Shown: positions 1-6,662 of the stretch, in pieces | Layout of the letters: each line of letters starts with the position of its first letter | Numbering within the stretch: position 1 is the first letter of the stretch | From: UBA668 sp046076025 | GTDB lineage: Bacteria > Actinomycetota > Acidimicrobiia > Acidimicrobiales > Ilumatobacteraceae | Direction of reading: 5' to 3' | Length of the DNA stretch: 6,748 bases | Assembly (NCBI GenBank): GCA_046076025.1 | Contig: JBJTRF010000285.1 | Span: 1-6,748, forward strand | The notes under the pieces: generated by a model | What the model was told of the DNA's origin: nothing | Seen by the model: the letters and a program-made list of their open reading frames with translations, nothing else | Database searches by the model: none | Program-made: the position numbers and the translations under genes

Positions 1-20
1 TCGTCGCCGGCGACGAGCCG

Positions 21-1439
21 GTGACGCCCGCCTCGTCGACGGCAGTTCGACACGCCGCCAGCAGCGCTGCGCCGGCCACCACGCAGGCCGTCGACCCGTC
101 GCGCCCGTGGTGGCTGCAGGGCAACTTCGCGCCCGTCGACGACGAGCTCGATGTCGCCGCACTCGAGGTACGCGGCAGCCTGCCGTCCGACCTGGTCGGC
201 CACTACGTCAAGAACGGCTCGAACCCGCCGCGGAACGACTCGCCGCACTGGTTCTTCGGCGACGGGATGGTGCACGCCGTCACCCTCGACAGCGGCGCAG
301 CCACCTCGTACCGGAATCGCTGGGTGCGCACCGACCTGTTCGTCGCCGGCGCCGGCGTCGGAGAGGGCGTCCCCGGCGGCGGCAACAGCCAGTCGAATGT
401 CTCGGCCATCTGGCACGGCGGGCAGCTGCTCACCAGCGGCGAGGTGGGCCTTCCCTATCGCGTCGATCCCGTCACGCTCGCGACGGCGGGCACGCACGAC
501 TTCGGCGGCGTGCTGTCGCAGAGCTTCACCGCGCACCCCAAGATCGACCCCGCCACCGGCCGCATGCACGCCTTCGGCTACGGATTCGCCGCGCCGTACC
601 TCTGGTACTACGTGATCGAGCCCGACGGCACCATGTCGTCGGTGCAGGAGGTCGCCCTGCCGGCTGGCACCATGATCCACGACTTCGCCATCACCGAGTC
701 AGACGTCGTGTTCTGGGACATGCCGGTCGTGTTCGACCTCGAACTCGCCGCCACGTTCATCAGCGAGCCCGGCTCGGGGACGATGCCGTTCGTCTGGCGC
801 CCCGAGCACGGTTCGCGTCTCGGCGTGATGCCCCTCGGCGGGCCGACCTCGGCGATCTCGTGGTTCGACATCGACCCCTGCTACGTGTTCCACGGGGTCA
901 ACGCATTCCGCCGCGGCGACGAGGTGATCCTCTATGCCTGCCGCCTGCCATCGATGTTCGAGGAGGGATCGAACGGGCTCGGCGGGAACGACTCGCTGTG
1001 CCGGTGGACGATCGACACCGTCGCCCAGACCGTCACCGAGGACATCCTCGAAGGCGACGACCCCGGCGACCTGCCCGGCCGCGACCCGCGGCTCGTCGGC
1101 CGCGAGCACCGCTATGGCTACCTGGTCGGCGAGCGGCCGAACCCCGACACGTTCGAGCTCGGCGACATCATCAAGCACGACTTCGCCACCGGCACGCGCG
1201 AGCGGTGGAATCCGGGACCCACTCGCCACGCCGCCGAGCCGCTGTTCGTGCCCGCCGATCCCGGCACCGAGGACGGCGGCTGGGTGCTCACGTTCGTGCA
1301 CGATGACGCCGCCGACGAGTCGGTGCTCGCCGTGCTCGACGCCACCGCCATCGCCGCCGGACCGGTGGCCGAAGTGGTGATGCCACGGCGCGTGCCATAC
1401 GGCTTCCACGCCACGTGGGTGGCGTCGACCGGCGCCTGA
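21..1439 (+). CDS. Carotenoid oxygenase / lignostilbene dioxygenase family protein
   Basis: This is a non-heme Fe(II) dioxygenase of the RPE65 / carotenoid cleavage oxygenase family, which cleaves C=C bonds in apocarotenoids or stilbenes; the substrate cannot be read from sequence. The 472 residues match the usual length and cover the whole beta-propeller. The four expected iron ligands are present: H172 (TAHPK), H220 (MIHDFAIT), H291 (FHGVNA) and H463 (GFHATW). Likely second-shell acids are E141 (before LPYRVDP), E406 (AAEPLFVP) and, less surely, D350. The N-terminal family signature reads LVGHYVKNGSNP (about 58-69), where RNGPNP is common. No signal peptide or membrane segment is evident, so it is probably cytosolic. 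The GTG at 21 has no convincing ribosome site and the frame stays open back to position 3, so the real start may lie outside; conserved sequence begins near W30. It converges on the formate dehydrogenase operon and is not part of it. Family is secure, substrate unknown. Confidence 0.9.
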   Translation: MTPASSTAVRHAASSAAPATTQAVDPSRPWWLQGNFAPVDDELDVAALEVRGSLPSDLVGHYVKNGSNPPRNDSPHWFFGDGMVHAVTLDSGAATSYRNRWVRTDLFVAGAGVGEGVPGGGNSQSNVSAIWHGGQLLTSGEVGLPYRVDPVTLATAGTHDFGGVLSQSFTAHPKIDPATGRMHAFGYGFAAPYLWYYVIEPDGTMSSVQEVALPAGTMIHDFAITESDVVFWDMPVVFDLELAATFISEPGSGTMPFVWRPEHGSRLGVMPLGGPTSAISWFDIDPCYVFHGVNAFRRGDEVILYACRLPSMFEEGSNGLGGNDSLCRWTIDTVAQTVTEDILEGDDPGDLPGRDPRLVGREHRYGYLVGERPNPDTFELGDIIKHDFATGTRERWNPGPTRHAAEPLFVPADPGTEDGGWVLTFVHDDAADESVLAVLDATAIAAGPVAEVVMPRRVPYGFHATWVASTGA

Positions 1440-1461
1440 CTGACGTGCGCCTGGCTGACGG
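1432..1461. repeat. Imperfect tandem duplication of 15 bp over the oxygenase stop codon
   Basis: Positions 1432-1446 (GCGCCTGACTGACGT) and 1447-1461 (GCGCCTGGCTGACGG) match at 13 of 15 bases and are directly adjacent. The first copy contains the TGA stop of the oxygenase gene (1437-1439). Both copies can pair with 1476-1484 on the far side of the gap, so the duplication offers two alternative hairpin arms. It may be chance slippage in GC-rich DNA. Confidence 0.5.
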
Positions 1462-1484
1462 GCAACGAGCGGCGCGTCAGGCGC
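1432..1484. terminator. Possible bidirectional stem-loop between convergent genes
   Basis: Positions 1432-1440 (GCGCCTGAC) and 1476-1484 (GTCAGGCGC) form a perfect 9-bp inverted repeat enclosing 35 nt. One arm holds the stop codon of the plus-strand oxygenase and the other holds the stop codon of the minus-strand formate dehydrogenase gene. A competing arm at 1447-1455 gives a 9-bp stem with one G-U pair and a 20-nt loop. No T-tract follows on either side, so this is not a canonical intrinsic terminator. High-GC actinobacteria often have stem-loop ends without a U-tract, so a shared terminator or transcript-stabilising hairpin is plausible but unproven. Confidence 0.4.
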
Positions 1485-4400
1485 TGACCGACAGGCGCGA
1501 CACGGCCTCGACCACGATGTCGTCGACGGTGGCGGTGCCGGCGTCGATGGCCGCCGCGAGGTCGGCGCGCATGTCGTGCTCCCAGAAGGTGTCGAGGTGC
1601 TTGGCGGTCGCCGCAACCGCGTCGAGGGTGGGATCGGCTGCCTGCTGGCGGGCGATCTGGTTGGCCATGCGCACGAGTGCCGCGAGGCGATGCTCGGGAT
1701 GGTCGATCTCGACGCTGGCGGCGGTGCGGCCTGGCGCCACCTGCACTGCGGTCACCTTGTACTCGGGACAGTTGGTGGCCCAGTCGCTGTGCTCGGTGGT
1801 GACCACGTTGGCCCCGCTGACCGGGTAGTGGAACGTGGTGTACACCACGCCCTGGGGCATGCGGTCGGTGATCGCGGCGCGCATCGTGGTGGTGCCCACG
1901 CGGCTGGCGAGGGTGATCTCGTCGCCGTCGCGGATGCCGCGCTCGTCGGCGTCGTGCGGGTGGATCTCAAGGAGGTCCTCGCCGTGCCACTCGACGTTGC
2001 GCGTGCGCCGGGTCTGGGCGCCGACGTTGTACTGGCTGAGGATGCGTCCCGTGGTGAGCAGCAGCGGGAAGCGGCGGGTGGCCCGCTCCTCGGTGGCGAC
2101 GTAGGGGGTGACGGTGAACTTGCCGAGGCCGCGCACGAACTTCTGCTGGTGCATGATCGGCGTGCCCTCGGGCGACTGCTCGTTGCACGGCCACTGCACG
2201 CTGCCCACGCGGTCGAGCTTCTCGAAGCTGACGCCGGCGAAGGTGGGGGTGAGCGCGGCGATCTCGTCCATGATCTGGGCGGCGTCGTCGTAGTGCATCG
2301 GCGCCCCCATGGCCGTTGCCACGTCGCACAGCGCCTGCCACTCCTGCTTGCCCTGCTTGGGGCGCATCGCCGGGCGCACGCGGTTGATGCGGCGCTCGGC
2401 ATTGGTGAACGTGCCGTCCTTCTCGAGGAATGACGTGCCGGGCAGGAACACATGGGCGAGCTTCGCCGTCTCGTTGACGAACAGGTCCTGCACGATGACG
2501 AGCTCCATCGAGCGGAGTGCCGCCATCACGTGGATGGTGTTCGGATCGCTCTGGGCGATGTCCTCGCCCTGCACGAAGATGCCCTTGAAGTGGCCGTCGA
2601 TGGCGGCGTCGAGCATGTTGGGAATGCGCAGGCCGGGCTCGGCCTGGATGGTCGCGCCCCACAGCTGCTCGAACATCGCACGAGTGGCGTCGTCGCTGAC
2701 GTGGCGGTAGCCGGCCAGTTCGTGCGGGAACGAGCCCATGTCGCAGCTGCCCTGCACGTTGTTCTGGCCGCGCAGCGGGTTGACGCCCACGCCGTCTCGG
2801 CCGAGGTTGCCTGTGGCCATGGCCAGGTTGGCCATGCCCATCACCATCGTGCTGCCCTGGCTGTGCTCGGTGACGCCGAGGCCGTAATAGATGGCGCCGT
2901 TGCCGCCGGTGGCGTAGAGGCGGGCGGCGCCCCGCACCTCTGCGGCCGGCACGCCGGTGTGGGCCTCCATCGCCTCGGGGCTGTTCTCGGGCCGGCTGAC
3001 GAACTCGGCCCATGCGGCGAAGTCGGCCGGTTCGCAGCGCTCGTGCACGAAGCGCTCGTCTACGAGGCCCTCGGTGACCACGACGTGTGCCAGCGAGTTG
3101 ATGACGGCCACGTTGGTACCGGGCGTGAGCTGCAGGAAGTGCGCGGCCTCGACGTGCGGCGTGCGCACCAGGTCAATGCGGCGGGGGTCGACGACGATGA
3201 GCTTCGCCCCGTCGCGGAGGCGGCGCTTCATGCGCGAGGCGAACACCGGGTGGGCATCGGTGGGGTTGGCGCCGATGAGCAGGATGACATCGGCATGCTC
3301 GACCGACTTGAAGTCCTGCGTGCCGGCCGACGTGCCGAACGCATTCTTCAGCCCGAAGCCGGTGGGCGAATGGCACACGCGGGCGCAGGTGTCGACGTTG
3401 TTGTTGCCGAACGCCGTGCGGATCATCTTCTGCATCACGAAGACCTCTTCGTTGGTGCAGCGCGACGAGGTGATGCCGCCGATGGCATTGCGGCCGTGGC
3501 GGGCCTGGATGTCCTGCAGGCGCGTGGCCGTGTAGGAGATGGCCTCCTCCCACGACACGGTGCGCCACTCGTCGTCGATCGACTCGCGGATCATCGGCTC
3601 GAGGATGCGGTCGGGATGCGTGGCGTAGCCCCACGCGAACCGTCCCTTCACGCACGAGTGCCCCTCGTTGGCGCCGCCGCCCTTGTAGGGGGCCATGCGC
3701 ACGACCTGCTCGCCCTGCATCTCGGCCTTGAACGAGCAGCCGACGCCGCAGTAGGCGCACGTGGTGAGCACCTCGCGGCGCGGCTGGCCGTGCTCGATGA
3801 CCGAGTTCTCGGTGAGCGTGGCGGTGGGGCACGCCTGCACGCAGGCACCGCAGCTGACGCAGGCGCTGTCGAAGAACGAGCCCTTGAAGCCCGCCGCGAC
3901 GCGGGAGCCGAAGCCTCGGCCCTCAATGGTGAGGGCGAAGGTTCCCTGCGTCTCCTCGCAGGCGCGCACGCACCGCGAGCACACGATGCACTTCGACGAG
4001 TCGAAGGTGAAGTACGGGTTGGAGGTGTCCTTCTGCATGCCGAGGTGGTTCTCGCCCTCGTAGCCGTAGCGAACCTCGCGCAGGCCCACCTCGCCGGCCA
4101 TGTCCTGCAGCTCGCAGTCGCCGTTGGCGGCGCACGTGAGGCAGTCGAGCGGGTGGTCGCTGATGTACAGCTCCATCACGCCGCGGCGCAGTCGCTCGAG
4201 CTTGGGCGACTGGGTGGTGACCGACATGCCCGGCGCGCACGGCGTGGTGCACGAGGCCGGGGTGCCGCGGCGGCCGTCGATCTCGACGAGGCACAGCCGG
4301 CACGAGCCAAACGGATCGAGCGAGTCGGTGGCGCAGAGCTTGGGGATGTCGACTCCGGCGAGCGCCGCGGCGCGCATCACCGAGGTGCCCTCGGCCACTG

Positions 4401-4515
4401 CGATGCGGCGGCCGTCGATGGTGAGCTCGACGGTGGCCGGCGACGGCGTGCGCTGCGCACGATCGGGGGCAGGCGTGCCGAGGTCCTTGTCGAAGAACGA
4501 GAGACTGAGTGTCAT
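1477..4515 (-). CDS. fdsA: NAD-dependent formate dehydrogenase alpha subunit (FdsA) with fused FdsD-like C-terminus
   Basis: This is the catalytic subunit of a soluble Mo/W formate dehydrogenase, which oxidises formate to CO2 and passes electrons through its Fe-S clusters to the FdsG/FdsB partner. It has 1012 residues. The NuoG-like N-terminus has [2Fe-2S] ligands C61/C72/C75/C89, a His-ligated [4Fe-4S] at H121/C125/C128/C134, and a two-cluster ferredoxin region with C176/C179/C182/C186 and C219/C222/C225/C229. The molybdopterin domain follows, with [4Fe-4S] ligands C253/C256/C260/C288 and the adjacent K290. C381-H382 in CARVCHSPT is the expected metal-ligand Cys and catalytic His; the codon is TGC, so it is not a selenoprotein. 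R582 (NPLRGQNN) is the expected formate-site Arg. The dinucleotide-binding domain spans about 815-925. Residues 940-1012 (LVRMANQI, FWEHDMR) resemble the separate delta subunit FdsD, and FdsA alone is normally about 960 residues. The ATG at 4515 is chosen because AAGGAG lies 7 nt upstream and it overlaps the preceding stop as ATGA, implying translational coupling. The same frame is open farther upstream, but only as antisense-phase sequence inside the partner gene. Confidence 0.95.
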   Translation of the reverse strand: MTLSLSFFDKDLGTPAPDRAQRTPSPATVELTIDGRRIAVAEGTSVMRAAALAGVDIPKLCATDSLDPFGSCRLCLVEIDGRRGTPASCTTPCAPGMSVTTQSPKLERLRRGVMELYISDHPLDCLTCAANGDCELQDMAGEVGLREVRYGYEGENHLGMQKDTSNPYFTFDSSKCIVCSRCVRACEETQGTFALTIEGRGFGSRVAAGFKGSFFDSACVSCGACVQACPTATLTENSVIEHGQPRREVLTTCAYCGVGCSFKAEMQGEQVVRMAPYKGGGANEGHSCVKGRFAWGYATHPDRILEPMIRESIDDEWRTVSWEEAISYTATRLQDIQARHGRNAIGGITSSRCTNEEVFVMQKMIRTAFGNNNVDTCARVCHSPTGFGLKNAFGTSAGTQDFKSVEHADVILLIGANPTDAHPVFASRMKRRLRDGAKLIVVDPRRIDLVRTPHVEAAHFLQLTPGTNVAVINSLAHVVVTEGLVDERFVHERCEPADFAAWAEFVSRPENSPEAMEAHTGVPAAEVRGAARLYATGGNGAIYYGLGVTEHSQGSTMVMGMANLAMATGNLGRDGVGVNPLRGQNNVQGSCDMGSFPHELAGYRHVSDDATRAMFEQLWGATIQAEPGLRIPNMLDAAIDGHFKGIFVQGEDIAQSDPNTIHVMAALRSMELVIVQDLFVNETAKLAHVFLPGTSFLEKDGTFTNAERRINRVRPAMRPKQGKQEWQALCDVATAMGAPMHYDDAAQIMDEIAALTPTFAGVSFEKLDRVGSVQWPCNEQSPEGTPIMHQQKFVRGLGKFTVTPYVATEERATRRFPLLLTTGRILSQYNVGAQTRRTRNVEWHGEDLLEIHPHDADERGIRDGDEITLASRVGTTTMRAAITDRMPQGVVYTTFHYPVSGANVVTTEHSDWATNCPEYKVTAVQVAPGRTAASVEIDHPEHRLAALVRMANQIARQQAADPTLDAVAATAKHLDTFWEHDMRADLAAAIDAGTATVDDIVVEAVSRLSVSA

Positions 4516-6614
4516 TGGCGTGCTCCTTGCATCGCGTGGGGCTGCCCCTGGAAGTCGTCGGCGAAATGGGTGAGCGCACTGCGCACCGGCATCGGCGTGA
4601 GGCCGCCCATGGCGCACAGCGAGCCGTCGGCCATCACCTCGCACAGGTCGAGCAGCGTGGAGATGTCGGCGCTGGCGTCGTCGCCCGACGCCCGGGCGGC
4701 AGAGATGCGGTCGATCAGTTCGACGCCGCGGGTGCTGCCGATGCGGCAGGGCGTGCACTTGCCGCAGCTCTCGGCAGCGCAGAACTCCATGGCGAAGCGT
4801 GCCTGCTGCAGCATGTCGACCGAGTCGTCGAACACGACGATGCCGCCGTGGCCCACCATGGCGTCGGCGGCGGCGAAGGCCTCGTAGTCCATCGGCAGGT
4901 CGAGCCGGTCGGCCGGCACGTAGGCGCCCAGCGGGCCGCCCACCTGCACGGCGCGCAGCGTGCCGCGGCGGGCGCCGCCGCCGAGATCCGCAACGAGCTC
5001 GCCGAGCGAGATGCCGAATGCGGTCTCGACGATGCCGCCCTGCGTGATGTTGCCGGCGAGCTGGAATACCTGCGTGCCGCGGCTGCGGCCGGTGCCGAGC
5101 GCCGCGTAGGCCGCTGCGCCGTCGGCGAGGATGGCGGGCACGCTGCCGAGGCTGAGCACGTTGTTGACCACGGTGGGCTTGCCCCACAGGCCCTCGAGCG
5201 CCGGCAGCGGCGGCTTGGCCCGCACGACGCCGCGACGACCCTCGAGGCTCTCGAGCAGCGCCGTCTCCTCGCCGCAGATGTAGGCGCCGGCACCCACGCG
5301 CACGTGCACCCTGAACGCGAATCCGCTGCCGAGCACGCTGTCGCCCAGCCATCCACGCGTCTCGGCCACGGCAACGGCCTGGTGGAGTGTCGTGATGGCA
5401 TCGGGGTATTCGCTGCGCACGTAGATGTAGCCGTCGTGCGCGCCGACCGCCCAGCCGGCGATGGCCATGCCCTCGATGAGGGTGAGCGGGTCGCCCTCCA
5501 TCAGCATCCGGTCGGCGAAGGTGCCGCTGTCGCCCTCGTCGGCGTTGCAGACGATGTACTTCTCGTCGCCGGGCGCGTCGAGCACCGTGCGCCACTTGAT
5601 GCCGGTGGGGAACGCTGCGCCGCCGCGGCCGCGCAGGCCGCTGTCGGTGACCTCAGCGACCACCTCGGACGGCGACATCGACAGGGCGCGGCGGAGGCCG
5701 GCGATGCCGCCATGCGCCGCATAGTCGTCGGCGTCGATCGGGTCGATGACGCCGACGCGGCGGAAGGTGACGCGCTGCTGGCGCCGCATCCACGGCAGTT
5801 GCTCGGTGAGCCCAAGCCGCAGGGGATGCTCGCCGGCATTGCGCAGGTCGGCAGCGACCAGCGAGTCGACATCGTCGACGTGCACCGGCCCGTAGGCAAC
5901 ACGGCCCTCGGGCGTGACGACCTCGATCATCGGCTCGAGCCACAGCATGCCGCGCGAGCCGTTGCGCACCACCCGGATGCCGGGCTTCACGGCGAGCGCC
6001 GCTGCCACCTCGTCGGCACCGGCGGCGCGCGCCGCCGCGTCGCGCGGCACGAAGACGACGGTGTCGTCGGGGGCCGGGCCCTCGGTGGGGATGCTCTCGG
6101 CGATCACGGCATTGCGACGCGCCGTGACGCTGACGAGGCCGACGATGTCGGCGGCATCGACATTCGAGTGCAGGTGGCCGTCGATGAGCACGGCGGGGCC
6201 GTTGGCGCAGTTGCCGAGGCAGAACACCTCGAGCACCTCGATGCCCTCGCCCTCGGCAGCCACCTGCGCCGACTCCCATACCGCGCGGCCGCCGCGCGCC
6301 TGGCATGCCTCGGCGCGGCACACCTGCATCACCTTGCCCTTCGGCGGTGCCGTGCGGAAGTCGTGGTAGAAGCTGATGACGCCGTGCACCTCGGCGACGC
6401 CGATGTTGAACGCCTCGGCGAGCGCAGGGATCAGCGACTGCGGCACGTAGCCGGCCCGGTGCTGCACGGCGTGCAGGGCCGGCAGGAGGCCGCCGCGGAT
6501 GCGGGCGTGCTCGGCGACGATCGAGACGAGTTCGGCAGCGAGATCGGCGGGCAGCGCGGCGTCGGGGTGGTGCCCGTTCGATGACGCGTCAGGGGAGGTC
6601 GAGGATGCGCTCAA
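4512..6614 (-). CDS. fdsB: Formate dehydrogenase FdsG-FdsB fusion (NuoE/NuoF-like diaphorase)
   Basis: This is the NAD+-reducing half of the formate dehydrogenase: it takes electrons from FdsA and delivers them through FMN to NAD+. The 700 residues hold two normally separate subunits. Residues about 25-165 are the NuoE/FdsG thioredoxin-like [2Fe-2S] domain with C99, C104, C132 and C136 (C-x4-C and C-x3-C). Residues about 185-260 match the N-terminal domain of FdsB (VRNGSRGMLWLEP). The NuoF-type core follows, with the FMN/NADH glycine-rich loop GLRGRGGAAFPTG (326-338), CNADEGDSGTFADR (356-369; DSG is the formate dehydrogenase form, where complex I usually has EPG), GAGAYICGEETAL (441-453), and [4Fe-4S] ligands C617/C620/C623 with C667. 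No stop or internal start separates the two parts. The start is TTG at 6614: an in-frame TGA lies at 6623-6621, and the next in-frame ATG or GTG (codon 50) is already inside the conserved domain. The TGA stop overlaps the fdsA ATG by 4 nt (ATGA). The symbol stands for a combined fdsG-fdsB gene. Confidence 0.93.
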   Translation of the reverse strand: MSASSTSPDASSNGHHPDAALPADLAAELVSIVAEHARIRGGLLPALHAVQHRAGYVPQSLIPALAEAFNIGVAEVHGVISFYHDFRTAPPKGKVMQVCRAEACQARGGRAVWESAQVAAEGEGIEVLEVFCLGNCANGPAVLIDGHLHSNVDAADIVGLVSVTARRNAVIAESIPTEGPAPDDTVVFVPRDAAARAAGADEVAAALAVKPGIRVVRNGSRGMLWLEPMIEVVTPEGRVAYGPVHVDDVDSLVAADLRNAGEHPLRLGLTEQLPWMRRQQRVTFRRVGVIDPIDADDYAAHGGIAGLRRALSMSPSEVVAEVTDSGLRGRGGAAFPTGIKWRTVLDAPGDEKYIVCNADEGDSGTFADRMLMEGDPLTLIEGMAIAGWAVGAHDGYIYVRSEYPDAITTLHQAVAVAETRGWLGDSVLGSGFAFRVHVRVGAGAYICGEETALLESLEGRRGVVRAKPPLPALEGLWGKPTVVNNVLSLGSVPAILADGAAAYAALGTGRSRGTQVFQLAGNITQGGIVETAFGISLGELVADLGGGARRGTLRAVQVGGPLGAYVPADRLDLPMDYEAFAAADAMVGHGGIVVFDDSVDMLQQARFAMEFCAAESCGKCTPCRIGSTRGVELIDRISAARASGDDASADISTLLDLCEVMADGSLCAMGGLTPMPVRSALTHFADDFQGQPHAMQGARQ
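4523..4528 (-). promoter_or_regulatory. Shine-Dalgarno site of fdsA
   Basis: AAGGAG reads on the minus strand from 4528 to 4523, with 7 nt to the ATG at 4515. It lies inside the 3' end of the upstream gene. It fixes the fdsA start against the much longer open frame that continues upstream to 5595. Confidence 0.85.
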
Positions 6615-6616
6615 GG

Positions 6617-6622
6617 CTCCTC
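6617..6622 (-). promoter_or_regulatory. Shine-Dalgarno-like GAGGAG unusually close to a TTG start
   Basis: GAGGAG reads from 6622 to 6617 on the minus strand, only 2 nt from the TTG at 6614 (4 nt if just GAGG pairs). This is shorter than the usual 5-9 nt. It is nonetheless the only purine-rich site beside the only credible start codon in this frame. Confidence 0.45.
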
Positions 6623-6651
6623 ATGTTAGGACGGCACCCCCTGCCAGTCGA
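6623..6651 (-). promoter_or_regulatory. Weak candidate sigma-70-type promoter for the formate dehydrogenase operon
   Basis: On the minus strand TCGACT (6651-6646) and TAACAT (6628-6623) are separated by exactly 17 nt, each matching 4 of 6 consensus bases of TTGACA and TATAAT. Transcription would begin near 6616, giving an almost leaderless message for the TTG at 6614. That conflicts with use of the GAGGAG above, so either the promoter or the ribosome-site call may be wrong. A weak -35 would suit an activated promoter. Confidence 0.3.
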
Positions 6652-6662
6652 CCGCATTGCGG
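6652..6662. promoter_or_regulatory. Proximal operator-like palindrome CCGCA-T-TGCGG
   Basis: This is a perfect 5+1+5 palindrome centred at 6657. It directly abuts the candidate -35 hexamer and lies about 41 bp upstream of the inferred transcription start, a position typical of activators that contact RNA polymerase. It shares its 11-bp core, apart from the central base, with the site at 6694-6704. Confidence 0.5.

Noticed and set aside
3373..3375. A possible selenocysteine at the active site.
   Set aside because: The codon on the minus strand is TGC (Cys), not TGA.
21..4515. A functional link in which lignostilbene-type cleavage feeds C1 units to the formate dehydrogenase.
   Set aside because: The genes are convergent and not co-transcribed, and no demethylation or folate C1 gene is in the window, so adjacency alone does not support it.
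2452..4887. An 811-codon plus-strand open frame opposite fdsA and the end of the fdsG-fdsB fusion.
   Set aside because: Its translation is rich in Ala, Val, Gly, His and Arg with no recognisable domain, while the minus strand encodes full-length proteins with every cofactor motif. Long antisense frames are expected at this GC content.
4516..5595. The 360-codon upstream extension of the fdsA frame, which would make a 1372-residue protein.
   Set aside because: The extension lies wholly inside the fdsG-fdsB gene in another phase, is Arg-rich and unlike any family, and a strong Shine-Dalgarno plus ATGA overlap supports the start at 4515.
4509..6584. A 691-codon plus-strand open frame opposite the fdsG-fdsB fusion.
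   Set aside because: It is an antisense shadow of a well-supported gene, with low-complexity composition and no motif.
1477..6614. Reading these genes as respiratory complex I (nuoE, nuoF, nuoG).
   Set aside because: The large subunit has an intact formate site (C381-H382, R582), and the partner has the DSG form of the NADH loop. No other nuo gene is present.
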